Positions 57,959 through 64,000 of a stretch of DNA of 64,000 bases are shown here, piece after piece. The notes under the pieces are model-generated. The model saw only the letters and a program-made list of their open reading frames with translations, had not been told where the DNA came from and did no database searches. The DNA lies in the NCBI RefSeq assembly GCF_963678635.1, contig NC_087071.1, forward strand, positions 14,982,864-15,046,863, written 5' to 3'. A program made the translations under genes and the position numbers. Numbering within the stretch: position 1 is the stretch's first letter; each line of letters begins with the position of its first letter. The stretch comes from Symsagittifera roscoffensis (Eukaryota > Xenacoelomorpha > Acoela > Convolutidae).

Positions 57959-58798
57959 GTCTCCATCAATGTCCCTATTGATCGCATAACACCGGGTTAT
58001 CGTCAAGTAGTTATCCAGTTTTCTACCATCAATCTTACAAATCGCATAAGAAAATGAAATTTATCTACCCCACCTCAACTCACTACGTGTTCACAAATGG
58101 CATCGTACTACATCTCACTGCCTTTCAACATTTTCACAAAATTTGCACCATGAGGAGTGTCCTAGATAAAATTTCTTTTCTGACTACTTACGTCGTCTTG
58201 CCATAAAACTTCTTTTCGCTCTTTGTGATTAAAAAGTGGGACGTGGCACGGCCACGCACCCGTTAAAATTAACTTAACTTCACTCACCAAGTATAATCAG
58301 TCATCTATGCGGTCCTTTCAATATTAAAACTAAGAAACTCTGTGGCTAGGAAAGTTATTGAGTTACCCACCCTTCTCGAGCCAGTTTACTCAAACTTACC
58401 ATGTCGCCACACAGTGAATTTGTGTCTTACACAGGTTAAAAACTTCAGTCGTGGTCAATATACTCACCTATGCTCCTTATATACATACATAAATAGCCAT
58501 AACTAAAATCAAGAATTTCAACAATTTTAACAATTGCAACAATTTTCAAAGTTTGGTCTGACCAAACTAGATCAAAACAAAAAGTTTCACAAGTTCAATA
58601 ATCAAAACTTGGTTGATTGGTTTAAGTTTTAGCACACAAATACAATCAAGTTTTCTCTCCTTCTCTTCTCTTCTTTGGTCATCTTCATTCCATCACTTCT
58701 CCATCCTGATCTTCGCTGTCTTCCAACACTTTCTCCAGCATGTCCATGGATTTGCGGGCCGTGCCCCAACTCTCCTGTTCCAACAGCCTCGGTTTGCA
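57959..58798 (-). other. 3' untranslated part of element B
   Basis: About 840 bp between the ORF stop and the PPT. No gene recognised. There is a short AACAATTTTAACAATTGCAA-type simple repeat near 58520. Confidence 0.6.
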
Positions 58799-59635
58799 TC
58801 AAGGTAGCAAGTCCACATTCACCTTCTGCTCCCGGTTCCTGCAAAAGCTGTTGTGAAGACATAGGCTCACGTTTCGTTCTAGGTCAGCTCTTAAGACCTC
58901 TTTCTTCTCATCTTCAGTAACACAAGGCGCTCCAGCTACCCGCTTCACCGCTGTGGTGACCGCGTTTCTGTGCGTCAAGAAAGCTCTCTTATAGGCTCCC
59001 GGTCCTATATCTAGCTGGAAAGATTGATAGGCTTCCGTGTTCCTTGACATGTGACGCTTCGCGCGTTCATACATCCATGATGTCATCACTGCACGGAACC
59101 AAGGCATCAGTCTTTGCCTTGACCATATTCTTTCAATGGCTTTAGGTATCCTCAGAACCTTGCAGGTGGTTCTGAAAAGATCCAATTCACGACTCATTTT
59201 TACGTTGCTCAGCTGTTCAGGAGTCGGCACGGCCGTCTCCTGCTGACTTGTGTCCGCGTTAGCCTCCAGCCATCTCACTGCTAGCATGGCGCTAACCACC
59301 ACGATTGACACTTGTTGATTCTGATCGGGCAACCCCGTGGAGTACAACTCCTCCACGTCCCATACTAGCATCAGATTCCCGCGTTTGGGGTACCACAACG
59401 TCTGCGCCAAGCAGTGGCAAGGATACTCCCCATGGGTTCTCACTATGTTCCTTCGGGTCCGATATCCTGAGGCTCCCAGCAACGGTTCCACTTCCATCAG
59501 AATTCTATGTAAATCGTCTTTTTCTTTTATTGTGGGGAATTCAGTGGGTAAGGCTCCACTCGCTTTCTGTTTCTGGAACTCACTCACATTGCCTTCGTTC
59601 AGTCTCATGAACTCTTCACCCACAACGTCTTGCAA
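58799..59635 (-). pseudogene. Element B large 3' protein, C-terminal part (after frameshift)
   Basis: 278 codons in a different frame from the preceding ORF. Aligns with 54490-55340 of element A through GEYPCHCLAQTLWYPKRGN, RLMPWFRAVMTSW, QLDIGPGAYKRAF, HRNAVTTAVKR and LCLHNSFCRNREQ. It is separated from the 1459-codon frame by the 16-bp duplication at 59625-59656, so in the ancestor the two formed one protein. Ends in TGA. Confidence 0.8.
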
Positions 59636-62600
59636 CCACCACGTCTTGCAACCACCAACTCGCTTTCGGATCTCTTCGGGACTGCCCGAAAGATCTTTGC
59701 CAACAAGTCATATGACCTTTCCGACATTCTGGCCAACCTCACGCACTTTGGCACAGAGAAAAGTTGGTCAACCAATACTTGTTGCGTCCTCGCATCCATT
59801 ACCACCATGTGCGTAGGATACTTGCTATTACAGTATGGCGCGGAGCTTGAACACACCATATATTTTGAACCAGTAGGTCTGTGATAGGCTTCACTATCCT
59901 TCAGATTCATTTCATTTTCTAGAGCTTCTCGCCAGCCCCCAATCTTCTGCTCTGTCTGTAACGCTCCAGGGAATACCTCCACGCTGAGGGACGTCACTAG
60001 CTCATGGGCACGCTCTAGGCGCTCAAGCGATTCTATCGAACTCGTCATGCTACAAAATCCCAGGGCTGTGATCAAGCTTACGTCTACCCCATGGCAGTCT
60101 GCGACCAACTCCATGGCACTCTTATCTGACATGCTCAATCTTCCGTACAATCGTGCCAGTTGTCGATGCTGCTCGCTCAGCGTAATCAGGAAGTGTCCCA
60201 AGTTGCAAACATGCCCTTCCATCCTACTTTGTTGAGCCAAGCATGTGCCTTGCTTCAACCAATCGCTCGATGGACTTTCTTCAGGCAGCTCCGTGGATGG
60301 ATTGCTCTTCCGCTTCGTCAACTTCATGGCCAGCAGATGGTGTATCATGGCCAGATCATGTAGACTCGCGTCATCATCCCGGTCTAACATGACATCCGCT
60401 GTCATGTCCCAGATTAAGCCGGCGTTAGGATGAGGACACCACGAAGGCTTCATGAGTTCCCACATCGTCACTAGACTGGTTTTCAAGGGACCGTCCCAAG
60501 AACCACAATCAAAACTCACTTGCCCCTTTAGCTCGGGAACCGAGGGTTCGACCACTCGTTCTTCCAAGATAATTCCCAGCTTGGTTTGTTCCACCATCAG
60601 CATCCCAGTTTCTTTAATACGTTCAACCCAGAAATCGAGTATTATGACTTGCTCATAGTCGAAGTACGCTTCCCTGGCTTCTTCATTCACGAAGGGATTA
60701 TACGCCATCCCCGGTATGCCAAACACATATTGGAACGACTTCAGTTTCCCTAGTGTTGCAAACTCTTTTTGTCCTCTGACCGCTTCAATCAACTCTCGGC
60801 TCACTTTCAATTCTATGTTGGAATATCTTCTCACCTCTTCCAACTTGCGATAGCTTTCCATATCATTCGACTCCTTGCTTGGCACAGTCAATGGCATGTC
60901 CTGATATAGTTCCAGGAGTGCCCTAAGGAAGTTCCTTTCACAATCAACTCCCTTTTGCCGAATGATCTTTATGCATTCTCCCAAAACAGGAGTGGGGATA
61001 CGATCCACCACGAACCTGACACGGCAAAGGGCATCCTTACGCTTAGCCCATGCTATAGCAGAATCGTCTTTCGAAATCAACGCTCGCAGAGCTTCCATCA
61101 ACACCAGTTCCTGTTCCCGTGATTTCGAATCATTACTGGCTTCATACTCCGCTTTCCTGATGCCCATCAAGCACCAAGCCAACCGTACTTGCAGATCAGT
61201 TCTCACGCAAGGATGAGCCAGGTATGCCGCCACCGTAGCAGGTGAATGCATCGCCTCGTCGAAGTATCTCTGGAGGGCCTCCCTCCAGGAGATTTCTAGC
61301 AATTTTTCCAATCCGACTTCGTTCGCTTCAGAGGACATTACCGTTCCGTATTCTTTTCGATTTAAGTTCGAATTCTCCGTGAGCTCTTTCAGATATTCCT
61401 GCATGACTCGCTTCTCGCTCCAAGCCATCAGGTGCCCTCTCGCGGAGTTCCTCGCTTTCAACATCTCCACATAACCCCCTGCCGGATCTCCCATGTGGAC
61501 CGATTCCGGCACAGTTATTCGACTGTACTCGACCACGTCGAGTTGTCCTTCCAGTTTAAACTTGGCCATGTTGATTCGCGAGGGTCTATAATCTTCAAGT
61601 CCTCCAGATCCACATTGACTGAGGATTTTCATTTCTAACTTAGTGTCTGCCAGGGTTCGCGCCGTCTTCTTCGATCTCGTGGCGGTTATGGTCAGACCTG
61701 CCAAGAGCATAGGGGGTATCAGGTTTTCTTTTTCTCCCCCGGCTGGTGTCGCACCATCTCCTTGCCCGCTCTCGCCTGAACGACCCGCACTAATCAGAGA
61801 GGTCACCACTGCCTTGGCTTTTGACTTCACCACCCTCTGGTTCACGACTCGACTCCCTGACTTTCCTTTCAGTCTCTTCAGCCCTTTTTTGGCTCGTCTA
61901 ACAAGTAATTTCTTTGTGCCCTGCTGATCATCGGCACTGTCTTCTGTAACTGACTCGGTCAGAACATCCGACTCCATGGAGTTCACTTTTTTCTCCAGGA
62001 CCTCACGCATGATGGGTTGATTCAATCCCACCTTCATTATGGACTGTGTCCCATATCGTCGTATCACGTCCCATGATTTTTCCATGAAGTTCACTCGGCT
62101 CCAGGTTGCTCCTGTCTTGCCTTCCAGTTCCATTTGATATCTTTCCCATTCCTCTTCTGGTAACGTACTGAGGAATGATATCTTCATTGACTCCTCGATT
62201 TTCCTCCTCCTCGGTGATTCATGAAGCAGTCTCTGCGGATCCCTGCTTCGGCACTCTCTAGCCTGGCTTATTGGGTCCATCGGAGATAGATCGGCCGACG
62301 CCTCCTTTGTAGGAGACATGAAGGACGATGGTGCCATCAGCAATACACTCCCATCGACTTCCCCATCGTCGTCTTCACTGAACCGGTATTCTAGCAAGTC
62401 CCTCTCCAACGCTCCTAGATCGGTCTCTCCCGGTTTTTCCGTCTTACTTCCGGTCTCGTCATCGTTATCGTCCTGATCCATCAATTCATCGTCGTCCGCA
62501 TCAGGCTTCGGCTTGGGTCCCGAGGGTCCTTGTCGTGCGTCTGTGCCCGAATCCGGCCGAGCCGGTACGGTCATGTCTCCTGCGTGATAAAACAATTCAT

Positions 62601-63984
62601 CATCCACCAGGAATTCTACCAACTCCTCGCCATGTGGAGCCAGGTCTTCTATCGTTATATATGAGCCTCCTCTGCTCTCCCTTGCCACCTCCTGCATCAC
62701 TACTTTCGCTTCTCCTGACCACTTCAGTCTCGATAAGTCATCCGTGGGAGAATACACTTCGTTCCACATTTCGGCCGAGACCTCTGGTCTCCTGGAAGGT
62801 AGTGCCTTGATCTTCTTTCTACTCCAAGCATCAGGAAATGAGAAGTCAAACGTGTGCGCGGCGGCAGCGTTCCAGCTGATGAAGCGCGGCTCCATCCCTT
62901 CACTCCACTTCAGCATTCTCTTCTCTGCGTCACGAGCTGCTCCGATGAGAGGGGCAATGATGGGAGATGTGACTCCCAACAACATCCTCCTTATCGGTGG
63001 ATATCGAGGGCATTGGTCCGGCAGCGGCCTGGACCCAGGAAGCCATGTTTGCTGATTCTCTTTCGCGTGTGTGTAGGCTCCTGGTAATTTCACCACTGGT
63101 CTCAAATTCCAAAGTTTTGGGTTAAACTGGATGTGGGACAGATCCTCACGGCCCATTCGGCACTTGAAGTGGTTGTTGAAGTCCATCAACACCCAGCCTG
63201 GCTCTGCTATTCTTCCGAACAGCCTATCGTCGCTAGCCAGCCTTCTCAGTTCACTCTGCTCTACCCAATTCAGCACGGAACAATCCACGACTGAGACCAG
63301 GTTGACATACAACACCGAATTCCTGTATGCCTTTACTTGTACGTCCGGGAACGCGAAAGTTATCACCGGTCTATACACCACTGTGACGAATTCCCGCAGT
63401 CCGTGGACCAGAGCCAACGGATCGATCCGCATCATGACAGCCAAGTCTGTTAGTAAGTGCATGCCACAATACTGCTTACATTCGCCTGCGTTCGTCGCCA
63501 CCTTGTCTTCTCCCGTGACGCTTCTGTTCTGTTGCAAGAGGTATTGAAGCAGGAGAGTCCTCCAATTCTTCATCTTCCTGAGCGAGGCGGTTTCCAACTG
63601 CGCATTGAACTCGCGACTTGTTCCCAGGAGTTGTTCAGGGTAACGCAACAGCACAAGCAAGTCACCCAGTCGACCGTAGGTCATGGCAATCAGAGTCAGG
63701 AGTCCATCCAATCTCAAATCTGCCAACGCTTGGGTAAAGAGGTTTGCCGGTCCTTTCACAAAGTTTTCATGACCAAATGTCACGTATAAGGCTAACACCA
63801 GGCCAATCGACAACTTCCTGATGTCCTTGACGAAACTCGCGATCAGGTTCCTAGATGCCTTCGGATAGCACGTCGATAGGAAAGATGGCGTCCATCCCAC
63901 TCCCATTCCACCCAAGATAGCATCTGATCGTTCATACTGTGCCTTCGTGGCCAGCACGTCAGCTTGGAACTTGTCCAGCGACAT
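59605..63984 (-). CDS. Element B large 3' protein of unknown function
   Basis: 1459 codons from an ATG at 63984; the frame is open upstream to the window edge, so the true start may be further right. The N-terminal 350 residues have no counterpart that I see in element A. About residues 480-560 are acidic and low-complexity (DADDDELMDQDDNDDE). From about residue 770 (PPMLLAGLTITATRSKKTAR) to the end it matches element A's 3' ORF, with conserved HPCVRTDLQVRLAWCLMGI, AYNPFVNEEAREAYFDYEQ, WELMKPSWCPHPNA, MEGHVC and FSVPKCVRLARMSERSY. No known domain recognised. The last residues after SELVV are out of frame because of the duplication. Confidence 0.85.
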   Translation of the reverse strand: MSLDKFQADVLATKAQYERSDAILGGMGVGWTPSFLSTCYPKASRNLIASFVKDIRKLSIGLVLALYVTFGHENFVKGPANLFTQALADLRLDGLLTLIAMTYGRLGDLLVLLRYPEQLLGTSREFNAQLETASLRKMKNWRTLLLQYLLQQNRSVTGEDKVATNAGECKQYCGMHLLTDLAVMMRIDPLALVHGLREFVTVVYRPVITFAFPDVQVKAYRNSVLYVNLVSVVDCSVLNWVEQSELRRLASDDRLFGRIAEPGWVLMDFNNHFKCRMGREDLSHIQFNPKLWNLRPVVKLPGAYTHAKENQQTWLPGSRPLPDQCPRYPPIRRMLLGVTSPIIAPLIGAARDAEKRMLKWSEGMEPRFISWNAAAAHTFDFSFPDAWSRKKIKALPSRRPEVSAEMWNEVYSPTDDLSRLKWSGEAKVVMQEVARESRGGSYITIEDLAPHGEELVEFLVDDELFYHAGDMTVPARPDSGTDARQGPSGPKPKPDADDDELMDQDDNDDETGSKTEKPGETDLGALERDLLEYRFSEDDDGEVDGSVLLMAPSSFMSPTKEASADLSPMDPISQARECRSRDPQRLLHESPRRRKIEESMKISFLSTLPEEEWERYQMELEGKTGATWSRVNFMEKSWDVIRRYGTQSIMKVGLNQPIMREVLEKKVNSMESDVLTESVTEDSADDQQGTKKLLVRRAKKGLKRLKGKSGSRVVNQRVVKSKAKAVVTSLISAGRSGESGQGDGATPAGGEKENLIPPMLLAGLTITATRSKKTARTLADTKLEMKILSQCGSGGLEDYRPSRINMAKFKLEGQLDVVEYSRITVPESVHMGDPAGGYVEMLKARNSARGHLMAWSEKRVMQEYLKELTENSNLNRKEYGTVMSSEANEVGLEKLLEISWREALQRYFDEAMHSPATVAAYLAHPCVRTDLQVRLAWCLMGIRKAEYEASNDSKSREQELVLMEALRALISKDDSAIAWAKRKDALCRVRFVVDRIPTPVLGECIKIIRQKGVDCERNFLRALLELYQDMPLTVPSKESNDMESYRKLEEVRRYSNIELKVSRELIEAVRGQKEFATLGKLKSFQYVFGIPGMAYNPFVNEEAREAYFDYEQVIILDFWVERIKETGMLMVEQTKLGIILEERVVEPSVPELKGQVSFDCGSWDGPLKTSLVTMWELMKPSWCPHPNAGLIWDMTADVMLDRDDDASLHDLAMIHHLLAMKLTKRKSNPSTELPEESPSSDWLKQGTCLAQQSRMEGHVCNLGHFLITLSEQHRQLARLYGRLSMSDKSAMELVADCHGVDVSLITALGFCSMTSSIESLERLERAHELVTSLSVEVFPGALQTEQKIGGWREALENEMNLKDSEAYHRPTGSKYMVCSSSAPYCNSKYPTHMVVMDARTQQVLVDQLFSVPKCVRLARMSERSYDLLAKIFRAVPKRSESELVVARRGGCKTLWVKSS
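59625..59656. repeat. 16-bp tandem duplication in element B ORF
   Basis: ACGTCTTGCAACCACC occurs twice back to back (59625-59640 and 59641-59656). Sixteen bases shift the frame, and this explains the split of the large ORF. Confidence 0.95.
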
Positions 63985-64000
63985 CGTGTTAACGTCCTGC

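Larger units (their letters stand above)
57179..64000 (-). mobile_element. Element B: related giant LTR retrotransposon, 3' part
   Basis: Minus-strand relative of element A. Visible, in its 5' to 3' order, are the large 3' ORF (from beyond or at 63984 to 58799), a 3' UTR, the PPT and a 3' LTR that is split by element A into 57944-57179 and 36095-35980. Its gag, pol and 5' LTR should lie to the right of the window. It is older than A, since A is inserted in it. Confidence 0.88.

Noticed and set aside
63131-63547. 138-codon plus-strand ORF
   Set aside because: Antisense shadow of element B's large ORF.

Overview
The window looks like nuclear DNA of an AT-rich, intron-rich, repeat-laden metazoan, probably an invertebrate. 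It has two split host genes with GT-AG introns, many short inverted-repeat transposons, tRNA-like SINEs and giant Ty3/gypsy-type LTR retrotransposons. I cannot place the phylum. No bacterial or viral operon structure is present.

Layout. (1) Positions 1-9004 are non-coding and dominated by a diverged segmental duplication (1-2300 and 4614-7239). (2) Positions 9005-21377, minus strand, hold a kinesin light chain gene. I can follow 11 phase-consistent coding exons from the ATG into the last TPR units, but not the C-terminal exons. Its introns carry at least three complete MITE-like insertions with target-site duplications (TSDs). (3) Positions 21378-28197 are repeat-filled intergenic DNA, with a seven-copy diverged tandem array and another hAT-type MITE. 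(4) Positions 28252-34730, minus strand, hold phosphoacetylglucosamine mutase (PGM3/AGM1) in six phase-consistent exons, with an 805-bp hAT element in one intron. (5) Positions 35479 to the right edge are a nest of related giant LTR retroelements. Element A (36096-57178, plus strand, about 21 kb, LTRs 915/916 bp and about 0.8 percent diverged) sits inside the 3' LTR of element B (minus strand, running off the right edge). Element B itself sits inside an older related LTR (35479-35979).

The retroelements are the exciting part. Element A has a long leader with a regular array of CCGGAGGGGT sites. It also has a coiled-coil ORF1, gag with two zinc knuckles, protease, RT, RNase H and integrase. 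Behind the integrase comes a region that reads as a macrodomain of the TARG1/OARD1 type. Next is a coiled-coil protein with an SGNH/GDSL-type esterase domain, then a very long protein of unknown function that is shared with element B, where it forms an ORF of at least 1459 codons. Element A is interrupted by several stops and frameshifts, so it is probably a recently dead copy. B's long ORF is broken by a 16-bp tandem duplication.

How parts work together: kinesin light chain (cargo adaptor of kinesin-1) and PGM3 (UDP-GlcNAc synthesis) are unrelated housekeeping genes that happen to lie in the same orientation. The retroelement proteins would act together in particle assembly, reverse transcription and integration. 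The macro, SGNH and unknown proteins are likely accessory functions for host interaction, but this is inference.
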